DNA of 64,000 nt, taken from Ampelomyces quisqualis (Eukaryota; Ascomycota; Dothideomycetes; Pleosporales; Phaeosphaeriaceae). Where the stretch lies: NCBI GenBank assembly GCA_018398575.1, contig JAGTXZ010000021.1, positions 62,001 to 126,000 on the forward strand, written 5' to 3'. Shown here one piece after another: positions 44,567 to 56,700 of this stretch; the stretch's first letter is position 1, and each line of letters begins with the position of its first letter. Both the position numbers and the translations under genes were made by a program. Under the pieces are notes generated by a model, which saw only the letters and a list, made by a program, of their open reading frames with translations, did not search any database and was not told the origin of the DNA.

Positions 44567-45375
44567 GTTTGGACCTTTTAAGCTGCGCAAAGGTTTTTGC
44601 AAAGAACAGAAAGTTGAAGCAAGACAATGAAACATAGAGGACAAGCCACAGTAAGTCAACGCTTTTAATTGCCAATACAACGATCCCACATGTACGCGTA
44701 TGCACAAAGCGGTTCTCTCGGAGCATCGAAAGGAATCGGACCGGGGCGTACGGAGTACCGAGTCCGCGATTCTATTTCGGTCCCTGCTCCTACTCAATAC
44801 GACGCTACGCCTTTCCCCCCAAGTCAAGAAGAGCACTGCACCCGCATCAAACCGTCCAGGACACGACAGCGCCAGCAGACGAGGCAGCAGACCAAGACGA
44901 GAAAACAAAGCGCCCATCAAACTACCCAGGAAACAATGTATCTACACAGTAGAAATACCTACACAGTAGAAAAGCAACGCCTGTCTCGAAATCACAGGAG
45001 CAAGTCTCTTCTTTCAATCGTGCACATGATGGTGTGGGTCAGCTACTTCAGTTGTACAGCGAGATACGTATCTACCGGTAGATGGATCGCTGTTGCATTG
45101 TGTTCCCGGACTTCGTCGGATCGAAAGACAAGCCCTCATGTCCGAACCTCACCCGCCCTCGACCGTTTTGCTTTGCGTCTAGGGAGTCGGTGTTTCGATA
45201 GACATGCTGCCAACGCTTGACGGGTGCTGAGTGAGGTTGAAACCAGATCGTGTCGCATCACTGCGTGTATCATGGATGAATTTGACCGTTGGCCATTGAT
45301 GATTCCCGACTGACGGATTGTGCTCAAGGTGATAGTATTCCGCTAGACATGGATTTAATGTATTGGCAAGCGAGA
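44567..45375. other. Intergenic, aspartic protease promoter
   Basis: About 800 bp. It contains TACGGAGTA at 44749 and a short tandem ctacacagtagaaa repeat around 44942-44971. No gene is supported. Confidence 0.5.
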
Positions 45376-48300
45376 CTACCGACGGCCCAACCCCCCTCTT
45401 CCACTCAATCCAACCTCCAGATCCTCCCTTATCCTCGCGAGCGCACTTTCTTCTTCCTCATCCCCTCTCTCCTCCCCATCTCCGTGCTCACTATCAATCT
45501 CCCTCTCCCTCTCCGCCTCCTCATCTTCCTCATCCTCCTCCGACTCCGTGTCTTCATCTTCTTCGACTTTTGTATTTCGCGGATCGCGACCTAGCTCCGG
45601 TTTGCGCTTGCGCTCGAAGTCCTCGGCGTGTGCATCGCGCAACATGTCGCCTACGGAGGTAATCGCGCGCTGTAAAGGAGAAGGGCGGAAGCCATCGTCC
45701 GTAGTATTTGCGCGGCGTTGGCGGACGGATTCGCGAGTGCGTTGGAGTTGGAGTCGTGCGCCGGTTGCGGTAGATGCAGTGGGCGTGCGGGGCGTAGTTG
45801 GTTGTTCTTCGTCCACGCGTTCGCCACGTTGAATTTGGCCTGCTCGTTCGCGAGCGGTGGGGGATGGTGGGATTTCATATGGTAAGGGGACATCTCGCGA
45901 GGCGCGGAAGCGGCCGACGTTGGTGCAGTGTTCGTTTTCGACACGGAATAAGGACCACATACCTCGGCGCAAGATTTCGCTGAGGGAGACGCCGAAGGAC
46001 GTTTTTGCTGAGTGCTGGAGTTGAAGCGGGGAGACGGTATACATGACCCAGTTGAAACGTAGGATAGGGTCAATCATGATTGCGGCATAGTACCACCAGA
46101 CTTTCTTGTATCCAAGCTCTTTGCGTAGGAAGCGATGTTTGGCATGCGGGTCGCCGAGACTCCAATCATAGTATATGTCCCAGAAGCTCGTGTAGATGCT
46201 GTTGATGGTGGCAAAGGTGATAAAGGCAGCTTTTGTGGCATGTCTCTGATCCATACGGTAGATGCTCAAGGATACGTAGAACATGATGGTCGCCATATAC
46301 TTGCCCATATTGAGTAAGTGAGGGAACTTGTTCCTGGTGTCGGAATATCGGCGCAGACACTGCAAGGCTCGCCAGATGCCAGGCAAAGCAGTCAAGAAGC
46401 CAACGATGCGCAAGCTAGAAGAGTTGCAGGAGGCAGGTTGGTTCCAGCCTCGGGAGTATAAGCAGAAAAATGTCGCGATGTTCTATGGCGTGTTAGTCTA
46501 GCCAACGAATGAAAACAAGGCATCACATACGCCCATGGTATATGTCAGGGAGCAAAACATGTCGCCCAGATAGAAGTCACGCCACTCGACTGGGTAGACC
46601 CCAGCAAGCAACAAGCGCCACTAAGCCATGGTCAGTGGAGGTCCTAGTGTTGAGTTTGGATAGCTTACCAACGAATACAACAACCACATTCGAGTTCTAA
46701 AGTAGACTATCTTGAGTGGGTTAAACAAAACGGCGACAGATATAGAGATAAGTATGACCGGATAATACAAGAAGATGTGTTCGCCACCAACGCGCGAGAA
46801 ATTGAGGTACATGAATAAGCCAAGGATGAAAAGGCACCAGCAGGGAAGCTATACAACATTAGTATGCAAGCACCTCTACGCGATAATATACTTACTTCAG
46901 AAAGTTGCCTCCAATCGAGAAAGTGGCGGGTATCGTACTCGAAAATGAAAACATAATTGATCTTAGTCTCGTGCCAAACACGGCATGCAAGACAGAAAAG
47001 TAAGAGAAGGAAATTGGCGAGGAAATAGCCTGCATAGATCTAGACGCTGTCAGCATATTTCATCTGGCACACATATCAGACTCACCTGTAACAAATAGCT
47101 GGTGTTGAGCGACAGTTCATCTGACTCGGGATCTCCAAGATTGGCCATGGTATTGGCCTTAATAACGGCCTGCACACCCAATATGGTCCCTGCAGCCAAC
47201 AGTACACCATTGCGGAACGTGTTGTCGGTGTAATCACCGGCTCGTGCAATCTTGATGCGCAGCTTGCCCACTGCAACCTTGTGATTGCCCTTTTCGAAGT
47301 ACCGAGCATACAGATCTTCGACGACGCGGATGTGGCCATCGACGACATCGCTATTGACGAACCACGCCTGATTGACTTTCTCGGTGAAGTAGCGGCTTGA
47401 TGGTCGAGCGTTGACCGTCTTGTCGTACTTCTTGTTGATCTTGCGAAAGGCGGTCTGGTTGAGCAGCGCATAGGATTTGAGAAGTTCGAGACCGCGGTAG
47501 TATTCCTGTAGAGCAGTTTTGAGCTTGCGCTTGGCTGCTTGGTAGGGTACGTCGGGTAGCTCTGGGCGGCGGACAAAGTCACTGTGTCCGTCGAGGTAGT
47601 GTTTGGGCTGGAGTGCGGCGGGTGTTGCAAGCTGCGTAATCTCCTTGGTGCTCTTGCCATATTTGCCTGCATTGATGGCCTCCAAAGCAGCATCGAGTGG
47701 ATTCATCCACGATGCACTCATCGTATCCCCACTTGTCTTGGTATCGTCCGAGTGCTCATCGGCAGAGCTATGGTTGTGGTTGTGAGCCAGAAGCGGGGCG
47801 GTACTGTTCTGCTTGGACTTTGCTTTGATCTTGGTCGTCTGGCGGTGGATGATGTCGTCGATGCGGCGGTCACGCATGATGTGCAGCTGATCTCGCAGAA
47901 CGGCTATTCGGCTCGTGGCTTCCTCTTCCTTCTGCTTGTAGAAGGCCTCGATTTTTTCCAGCTCCATGTCTAGAAAGTGGAAGAAGTCGGCTTGTCGGAG
48001 GTCGAGGTCGCGATACGCTTCGGGCGGCACGTCGCCAGGACTCGCAGGCGGTGTGTTGGCGCTCAGAGAGAAGAGACGGCGTACGAACGGGCGTGTCCTC
48101 GTGTGGGTGGTGGGCCCGGCATCCGAGTTCACGCGCAGGGGGCTGAAGACACTCTTGTATCGGGCAGGCAGCGACGAATGCGCAGCAGACGACGGTCCGC
48201 CCTGTGCAGCCGCGTTGTCCAGGTCGAGGGCGGCGCCCGGAAGCGTCAGCGAAGGCGGCGCCCTCGCTCGGTGGGCGGAGGCATTGTCCTCCGGGGGACT

Positions 48301-48751
48301 GCCAATGATGCTGCCATAGCTCGTGGCTCGGCCGTGGTGGCCTTTGGCCAATGCGTCTTCCTGGCGGCGCTGGCAGTGGGCGAGCGCCGCCGTCTCTCGC
48401 GGGGTGTGGCTGCGGTTGATGTACGTGTACTTGGGCGCGGCGTCCCAGGGCGAGGGCTCAAAGGCATGGGTGCCCCGCCTGCGGAACCTGGGCGTCTGGT
48501 GTACGGTGCGGAGGGCGCGATGGATGGTCTTGAGCTTCTTCTTGCCCGCCTGCAGCCGTGGGCACTGCTGTTAGCTGGTGCGCTAGGTGGTAGACTCGGC
48601 CTAAACGTTGCCTGTGGTCGCGAACCTTGTAGTCCAGATACTTCAGCCGCCATTCCGGAACAAGGTCCCGCTCCAGTTCCCTGTGCTGGTCAGCTACCTT
48701 GGGCGCGAGTGTAAGGGGGGCTCCCAGAGAGGCTTACTTGGCGAACTTCAT
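45376..48751 (-). CDS. SYG1: SYG1/XPR1-type SPX-EXS phosphate exporter
   Basis: A seven-exon model, 48751-48738, 48680-48626, 48549-47086, 47039-46896, 46848-46669, 46620-46531 and 46482-45376, gives 1,017 aa in frame. The N-terminus is an SPX domain: MKFAKELERDLVPEWRLKYL then DYKAGKKKLKTIHRAL; its second half has KLKTALQEYYRGLELLKSYA and LNQTAFRKINKKYDKTVN, including the basic inositol-pyrophosphate pocket. Long Ser/Pro insertions separate the SPX parts. Several membrane helices follow, then the EXS domain (YRMDQRHATKAAFITFATIN, then YTSFWDIYYDWSLGD). The C-terminal tail is long, basic then strongly Glu/Asp-rich. XPR1/Syg1 proteins export phosphate in response to inositol pyrophosphates; yeast Syg1 was found through G-protein signalling. 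Confidence 0.92.
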
Positions 48752-49383
48752 GGTTGCGCGTCCTGCGAAGCCCAAGGGTGGCAGTACTCCGTAGAAGAGA
48801 CCGTTTCGCAGCGTTGCTATGCCCTGCGCCGTGCACGAATCATGTCGTGCCCGGGCCGCGAGTCATGCTGGCCCAGGTGCTATGCCCTGCGCCATGCACG
48901 AGTCATGCTGGGCCAGTTGCTATGCCCTGCGCCAATGCACGAGTCATGCTGGCTCACACGTCACCCAACTTGGACTTTTCACTCCCACCAACACACGGCC
49001 AAATGCACTTTGGAAATAATTCCGTATCCACCACACACCAACAAAATCTACGTTACATCCCTACATCCCCCTGTCCCTCTTCGCCATGTACTCTCTATCC
49101 CATCAGCTCGTGGTGTACATATCTACATTCACCCAATGTGTGCCCTTTTCCTGCTGAAGCCACGAGAAAAACTTCCAAATCAGGCGATAGGGGGAATCAT
49201 GCTTCAACACCAGAAAAGCCAATCGTGCTCGCAAATCGACCGTGGGGAACAACAGAAAAAAAAACACCGCGCTATGCATGCTCAAGCTCATGATGCGCGC
49301 GTCGCGAGTAAGAAATAAGCAACTGGGGTGGGTATCAAGCAAATCATGCTAGTCGCAGTAAAACGCCGCATCCATCTCGGCGA
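48752..49383. promoter_or_regulatory. SYG1 upstream region with imperfect direct repeats
   Basis: The unit tgctatgccctgcgcc followed by (a)tgcacgagtcatgctgg occurs at 48815, 48878 and 48918 (spacing 63 and 40 nt), less than 200 bp upstream of the SYG1 start. TACTCCGTA (reverse of TACGGAGTA) is at 48785. No gene is supported in the rest. Confidence 0.55.
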
Positions 49384-52300
49384 TTACGATCGCGCAGGAA
49401 TATTCTCCAGCTCACTACGCTGGCGCAAATATTTCGCTGCAAGGTTGTCGCCGCCCTTCATCGACTGCTCCATCCAGTGTTGCGCAACGCACATGGTCAT
49501 TGGATCGCTGCGAGCAAGGTCCTGAGAAGCCTTGCGCTCGCGGTTGAGTAGCTCCGTCTTGAACACTTCGCTGGGCTTGGTGAGTGGGAGCACCGTGCGG
49601 TTGACAAGGTCGGGCGACGTGAGGTAGAAGATGGCGAGTTCACGCTCGGCCACAGCATCACCTTCTTTGGCTGTGATGACGAGCATGCGGGCGGCGTCTT
49701 CCATCGTGTACCGCGACATGGGCTCGTCCACTGGAGCGGCGGTGGAGGGTGTAGCACCGGCTTTCTCGCTTGCGCCTTGCTTGACCACAGCGTCGCGCTT
49801 GGTGTTCTGTGTGATGACTTCGTCGACAAACTCTACCATGATGCGGCACACATCTTGCTTAAGACCTAGAGCTGCGAGACCAACGTCCCAGAATGCTTTG
49901 CCACGGGCAGTCTTGTCCAACATTTGCGCAGGCACAAATGACGCGATGTATTGCAAGTCTCTGAACAGAGTCTTGGGACGAATATCAGCATCGCGCAAAA
50001 GGCCTTGGATCACCTCGACAATCATGTCTGTGCTGGGCGGTCCAACAGGAGAACGTGCCCCAGTCCGTGGCAATGGAGAAGCATTGCTGGCACGATCTTG
50101 ATTCATGCTATAGGAACGTCGCTCTTCGCAGTTTGCAATCGCTTGCTCCAAGTTCTGAGCACGATTTGTGTGCGTCGCCGGTTCGCGCGAGCTCAGCTCA
50201 GGCACAGCGCCAAGGGTTGGTGAATGGGGAACGGTTGGGAGCATCTCGCGACTCTTGTTGTATGACTTGCCAGTCCGAGATGAGAGTGAGGCGATGATGA
50301 GCAGCTCCAGCTCGTACAAGGCGTGCAGCTTAGAGTACGGATTGGGGTGTGTCTGAAACTTGCCGAGAAGGCGTCGAAACGCAACATTGTAAGGGAATTC
50401 TAATAAGCCTGATTTCTTCGCGGCCGAACCTCCAGTTGATCGGGTTGTCGCATCGCTTGAGGTCGAAGAATGTTCGCCAGCCGGCTGATGCACGTCCGAA
50501 GATCCAGCATGCTGGAAGGTCGCAACTGGGGGGGCTGCTTGACTGCGCTCAGTACGGCCCAATGCTTCTAGGGGAACGTTTCGCTGTTCAGGAAGTGCTT
50601 GTTTGCGCAGGTTCTTCATGCTCTTTTTCTTGGCCAACATCTTCTTGCGTTTGCGCTTTTCTTCATCTCGTTGGATGCAATCTTCGAGCAGCTCGCCACT
50701 GAACCAAGAATCCGTCTCACTCCCGTTCGCGAAAACCATGGCTCCCAGGTCGCTTAGCAGTAGTCCAGTGAGCGTCTGCTTCAAGTCGAGCATAAAGCGA
50801 CGCTTGTCCTCGTTCACGCTCGCAGATTGCTTTAGCATGACTGTGCCCTTGGAGGATGAAGCAGTGCGAGGGCGGATGCTAGTCGCACTCGTGGGCGACT
50901 GTGCTTGGGTTTGAAAGGGCGACCAAAAGGTGGCTACAGAATCGATTGATAGCACGGGAGAAGAGCCGGAAAAGTAGTCGTGGGACTCCATGGGACTTCG
51001 TGCCCAGGGACTCTGATCGAAGCTTTGCTGCGAGCCATTGCGATTTGCCACGGATCTTAGACTGCTGTGGCTGGGCCGCTGGGCGAAATCCAAGTTACGT
51101 GATCCCGGACGACCATGTGTTTCGTACTCTTCATCGCCTGCGATGGAAAGGGTGCCGACGCCTGTAAGGAACAGATCGCCTTTCTGGCGGCCACTTTCAA
51201 GAATCTGCTGATCCCGCTTGTAGAGATCGCTAGCCCAGAGCACGGGTGTCTCAATGAGGTTTTCACCAACAATTTTGTTGACACACTTGTCGACTTCGAG
51301 GCAGAAGCGATGAATCCTTTCCTCACCTTTGCAAAAGTTCTCGACGCCATACTGCATAAGCCACTTGAGTGTAATGTCGGATTGCTCGTCAGACAACTTG
51401 TTGGGTCCACCAAAGTCTTGCGAGGCAGCCATGACATCTACAAGCACCGCCTCGCCCTTCATCAGGAAATTGTTGTTCGAGGACTTTGAGTAATTTCGAG
51501 CTCGTGGGCCTGTAATGGGTTTGCCGTCCAGCGTCTTGGTCGGCTGACCCATAATCTTGAGAGCAAGTGCAACGTTTCGGGCTTCCTCGTACACGGCGGA
51601 ACCTCTCACGTCACTAATGTACCACATCTTGTCGCGTAAAGTCTTGAATCCAAGCATCATCTCTTCAATCATGGCGTCCGATCGCTCCTGCGATTGTTTG
51701 AGCCACACGAACCAGGCTTCAAATTCCTCAATGGCGTTGGCAGCTTTGCTCAGAGAGTCTCTGGGTCCACGCGAAAAGTAGTTTAAAAGTGCAGCATACC
51801 CGTTCTTCACCAAAGTAGGTGAAGTCAGCCTTCGTAGGCTCTGTAGGGTCTTGTAGTAAAGGTGTGCGTTGACAAAGTCGGATCGAGCTTGGCATTGGTA
51901 CATGGCAGTCTCCAGCATCGTAACGAGAACCGAGCTGTTCTCCTGCTTCTCTCCAATCTGGGGGTTGCTGTTGCTCCGCGGGTACTGTGGCGAGCGGTGC
52001 CGAGCGGGCACGTTCCGCTGGCTGGCAATGAGATTGGTGAGCTGGCTCTGACTTTGTCCTTGGTTGTACGGGTTTCGAGATCCCAGGTTGTCGCTGGCGT
52101 TACGCACGATGCCGCGTCCTCGGCCGCTTTTGCGGGTGGTCATCCGATTACTAAAGTTCTTGGATTCGCTGTCTGGTGCTAGTTCTTTGGGAATTTCGTA
52201 CTCTTCCACCAACTTGGCAATCGCTTCTTTGAGCTGGTGATAGTCGTTCTCGAGATCGATCTTGTCTCCAGCACCTTCGTCGTCACTACTATCACTGTCG

Positions 52301-54674
52301 GGGGAATCGTCATCATGCTCGTCCTCGTCGTCCGAGTCTTTGCGCATACGCGACTTGAGATGCTTTCCATCGGCAGAGATGTAAAGGACCGCCCATCGCT
52401 CTGCGCAAGGATGACACGAGCCAGATACTGCCTCGAAACCAAGGATGCGCGTCATTTCTGAACACGCTGTTCTCAGGCGTCGACCATACAGCTCAGTCGG
52501 GGCGACTTTAGGCTGCTCTTCCAAAGGGAGCGTGCTAGTGCTGTCCAATAGTGGTTCCCGAGAGGTTTGATCACTGGTCATGGAAGAAGCACTTGCGCTG
52601 AGTATGGAACTTGCATCTGTCACGGAGGTAGCGGCGTTGCGGAAGGGAATAGATGCTCCGGACAGGGAAGAGGCGGAGGAAGTAAGGCCAGTCCGACGCT
52701 GAGGTTGCTGATCCATGTGACTGGAAGACGGTCGGCGCTCCGGGAATAGCGTATTGACCATGGTGATGATGTCTGAAGGAGAAAGAACAATGAACGGCTG
52801 GACTTCGACAGTCTCGCGAGGGGACGTGATTGCCTTTGCGGGCAGTAGAATTGGCTTTGCGGGAGTCTTGGTATGCTTGAATCTGGCTAGAATGTTCTCA
52901 ATGTGCGTGCGGATTTCAGGAAGGACAGGCACTTGTTGCCGCCTATCGCTACTGTCAGCTGTGGGGAAAAGAAGAGAACCAAAGGAAAGGTCGTACCAAT
53001 TGTAGGTCATGTCCAAAACGTGTTTCTGGGCTCGAATGGCAATTTCCTTGAGGATCTTCTGGCGGGCATGCTCGCTGATGTGATGGCCAATCATGATGCC
53101 ATGGGTCTGCGTGGGTCAGTATAGCATTGTAATCGCAAAGATAAGAGACGTGCCTCGGGATGTATGATTGCGTTGAGCAGGAAAGTGGAGAACAACCAAC
53201 GCGAGACGAAGAAGTTTTGCGAGGCTTTCCGAAGATTCTTCTCGTCGTCCAGCTTGCGGAGGATGGCATTTCCAATTTCAAGGACGCCCTCAGGAATACC
53301 TCCAGCGCTGGGCTCGTCGTCGACGACCTCAAACAAGCGTTTGACAACCCTGTCAAAGTACTCGTCGGCGGCAATGGTGTCTTTTGTGCTGCGCGCTACT
53401 GGCTGGGCTCCGGATCGCGCGGATTGCTCCTCGGCTTTCTCCAGCAGAAATTGGCCGTCTTGCAGAGCCTGCATGAGGTAGAGCTCCAGGTTAGCCTTTC
53501 CCGGCCATTCGCGCATACCGGCCCATACATCCAGGACTGTTTTGATAAACTTTTCGGATCCCGGTTTGATATCTTTGATGAGCCTGGCGCAAGTAGTGGC
53601 CCAGACATGGGTCCTACGGAGGTCCTCTGCAGAATCGGGGCCAGAGGAGTTGGCGAAGATGGTGTAGACAAGAGCAGCCAGCGGGTCATGGCGCTGAAAC
53701 GAGAGGAGACGTTCGACTGGGCTGCAGCCCGAGTGGTTGGGCTTGTGAGCGCCGAGGTTCTTACCGCGGGCCTGCATAGCCATGACGGAATCAATAGGAT
53801 CCAAAGCTTGGCGGAAAGAGGACAAAGTAGCAAGCTCTTGCTGGGAAAGACTGGAGATGCGGGCGGCCAGGAAATCGGGATTGGTGCGGATCTCGGAAAT
53901 GAAGTCGAGGAGGTCGTCCAAAACCTTGGACGGAAGCTCGTTGAGGAAAGTGGACGAACAGAGCGGCTTCTCGCTCGTGGCGCTCTTGGACTTGGCAAAC
54001 TCCAAATCGGGCTCGAGCAGTGCATACTGGCGAGTCGCATCGCACGAGTTGCGAACATCGGTGAGGGCGTTGTAGAGAGAGGCAAAGCCCTTCTTGTCGT
54101 CTGATCTGAAGTGGTCGACCAGGGTCCGATAGGCGAGCTCTCCGCAGTGCACCAGGCGTGCGGAGAGGGCGCTCGAGACGAGCCAGCGGTGGAGGCGCAG
54201 GCGCGAGTGGGCTTTGCGCTGCTCCTGGTAGCCCTGGAGGCGGATCAGATGGGCGAGTTCAGCGAGCGAGGTGGCCGAGGTGGGGATGGCGGCGGTCGGC
54301 AGGTACGCATCCGTGTACGAGGACAGGTCGGCGGGCAGCAGGCGGGGCAAGCGGCCGGCGGGAGCAGACACGGACGCGGGCAACGGGGGCCGCTGGGCGC
54401 TCGACGGCAGGCGCTCCTGGGTGGGCGCGTCGGGGGGGGGCGGGGGCGGTCGACCGGCCATGGCAGCGGGCGGGTGGTGGGTGGAGGCGCGCGGCGACGG
54501 CGACGCGGGCGGCGGGGAGTGCTCGACGACGGCCGTGGGCGGCGCACAGGACGTGGGTGGAGGGGACGGCGCCGGCGGCAGAGCCAGAGGCGAGGCCGAG
54601 TGCTGCGTTCTCCTGCTCATGCTGCGGTCGCCATCGGGGGGTGCGCTGCGGCAGAGGAGAGTCTGCGGCGGCAT
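49384..54674 (-). CDS. Very large fungal regulatory protein with possible RasGAP-like region
   Basis: Two exons, 54674-53154 and 53106-49384, give 1,747 aa. The 47 nt intron has a GC donor (GAG|gcacgt...cacgcag); without splicing the frame stops at once. The N-terminus is Pro-rich (GRPPPPPPDAPTQ); then comes a helical region of several hundred residues. The segment across the intron, SRWLFSTFLLNAIIHPETHG followed by an arginine/lysine helix, resembles the FLR..PAI..P core of RasGAP domains, but no arginine finger is evident. The middle is disordered with acidic (DEDEHDDDSPDSDSSDDE) and basic parts, and the C-terminus has a Sel1-like AERELAIFYL...WMEQSMKGGDNLAAKYL pattern. Start could also be an internal Met (MSRRTQ or MAGRPP). 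A further 45 nt in-frame intron near 52950-52995 is possible. RasGAP assignment is tentative. Confidence 0.7.
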
Positions 54675-55105
54675 GGAGAGAGCGCGCGCGCACGCTACTT
54701 ACAGTCTTGCCGTCTTCCTTACTCCGTACCCTTGCCGTACTGGGTGCGTGGTCAGTTGGGACTCGACGTCTGCCACGCTGGCAGGCCTTATCGATAAGAC
54801 CCGGCGGGCGGCCCAATCAGCTGCGACGCTTCTCGCTCGCATGCTGCTGGTCCTGGTCGAGGCCAGGCGTGAGCGCGGGCCCGCTGCACCTCTGCGTTGT
54901 CACCAATTGCGCATACCTATGCCATACCCAGCGATGCAGCGCTTGCGAAGACGGACCTCGTTCAACCGTTGTCTGCCCACCGTCCGCTCGGCCTGCAGCC
55001 CTGGCCACGTCCAATCCGCCGCGCGCCGGCCGCCCGTTCGCTGCCCGGCTGCTGCCGGACGCGAGTCATACCTGCGGACAACCGAGTACGGCACCGAGAC
55101 AGCCG
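54675..55105. other. GC-rich intergenic, promoter of the large gene
   Basis: About 430 bp between two minus-strand genes. TACTCCGTA (reverse of TACGGAGTA) lies at 54720, about 50 bp upstream of the start codon of the large gene. Confidence 0.5.
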
Positions 55106-56501
55106 CTAACAGCTTGGCGTCACATGATGGCGCGTGTCTGCCTGGTCAGCCCATAGCCGCATAGCGTCCCGCAATAATGGCGCAACACGTTTCCGACTAT
55201 GCTGCACTTGTCGCTGCCACCATACCCTTCTCCACTGCCCGTCACTGGGCCTCGCATCGCGAACGCTACTGCATTCGTGCCAATCTTCCAGTCCAAGCGC
55301 GGCGCCCGACTGGCTCGCAAAAGCCTGCGCCGCTGCAGCTCCGCCGTCCGTAAACCCCCACACAACCATCTCGCGCTGAAACTGGCCGTCCAAGGACACG
55401 GATGCAGTCATGACAGCGTATACATCCAGCTCTCGCTCCTGCGAGAATTGTGCCATGGACCTCAACAAGGCCTCGCCAGCCGACTGTGTGTCCGCTTCGT
55501 CGCCAGCCTTCTTCTGAAGAAACTTCATGTTCTTGACAACGGAGCTAACGCCAAGTGTCAGACCACCCTGCTCCCACTGCTTATAATCTTTCCCAAGTAT
55601 GTCTTGCAGCTTCATCGACCCGATATCCTTCTTTGCTGCATCAATCTCGTTGTAGAACTTGGTGCGGTCAAAGCTTGCCGATAGTCGAGGGCACAGCATC
55701 GTCTTGGCTTCAAGGTACCCGACGGCTTCTCGGTCATGTTCGGTTGTCTTACTCGTGTCGTTGAGATTGGCTGTATCGATAAGGATGCTTGCTAGCCCTA
55801 ATTGAGCAGCATCCGCATCCCAACCCTTGACGACAGCATCATCGTCAGCCATACTATCGCCTTGGGCATGCGCTGCACCGCATGATAGCGCTGACTCTGA
55901 GAGCATGTCCCATGTAGGTCGACAGTAGTTTGCGACCAGGCTAGTACAGCTCCCGCTCTTTCTGATAATGCGTGGTTCAATTCCAGTCTCTTTGGGTACT
56001 TTGCCTTCCTCGTCGTGATGGTCAATAACCCCGGCAACTCGTTCCGAGTAGATGCTGCCTAGTTGTCCCTGCAGAGCATTGTGGTCCACTAATATCCAAC
56101 TGGTGTTCTCAGGAACTAGCTTGCCATGTACATCCGAAAGCGCAGGCAGATCATCCAGCGTGGTCAGATGCCCAGGGTCAATATTGGCATGCTTGAAGAC
56201 TGCGAGATATTCCGGTCTCAATTGGATGTCCGATGCGGGAATGTTCAGGATCGGAACGTAGAGTGGAGTGAAAGCATCCTTTGGCGGTGACATGGAGCGT
56301 AGGTAAGCGAACAGTATCGAGCAAGACATCGAGTCTAGGTCTGCATTGGATCAGCGAAATGTCATCGGAAGCCCGTGTCAGCGCACCTGCTGATTCGTTT
56401 CCAATCACCAGCGTGATCTTTTGCTGGGTATCAATGGCATTGCGAAGGGCGCTTTTGGTGTGCGCCAAAAAGCCACGCAAAGAGGTTCTTGGCAACGCCA
56501 T
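55106..56501 (-). CDS. PPX1: Exopolyphosphatase (PPX1 type, DHH family)
   Basis: Exons 56501-56387 and 56340-55106 give 449 aa; the 46 nt intron interrupts the DHH-family motif I, giving VIGNESADLDSMSCSI after splicing. Other DHH signatures are SWILVDHNALQG (motif II Asp), GVIDHHDEEGKV (the DHH itself) and ASILIDTANLND (motif IV), followed by a DHHA2-type C-terminal domain (FYNEIDAAKKDIGSMKLQDI, LGVSSVV). Yeast Ppx1 removes terminal phosphates from inorganic polyphosphate in the cytosol and mitochondria. Length is slightly greater than yeast Ppx1 (397 aa), mainly through an insertion before the LGLASILIDT motif. It lies 6.4 kb from the SYG1 phosphate exporter gene on the same strand. Confidence 0.93.
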
Positions 56502-56700
56502 CGTGCTTGGTAGCGGTGAAAGGAAATGAAGGAAAGGTTCGCGAAGCCAAGGATGACGTACAGAAGCTCGGACCATATCACGTGCAGTCTTGTCAAACGA
56601 CCTATTCAAAGTAAGGTCGGGTCACGAGTATCTATGCACTGTCGCATTAAATAGTAGTCTCCTGCACGTACGTAGATTCAGCTCCAGACCATGTCATTTC

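Noticed and set aside
47977..48714. 245-codon plus-strand ORF opposite SYG1
   Set aside because: Arg/Gly/Val-rich shadow of the SYG1 exon; SPX motifs lie on the minus strand.
53160..54104. 314-codon plus-strand ORF opposite the large gene
   Set aside because: Antisense shadow of a GC-rich coding exon; the minus strand has the coherent protein and splice sites.
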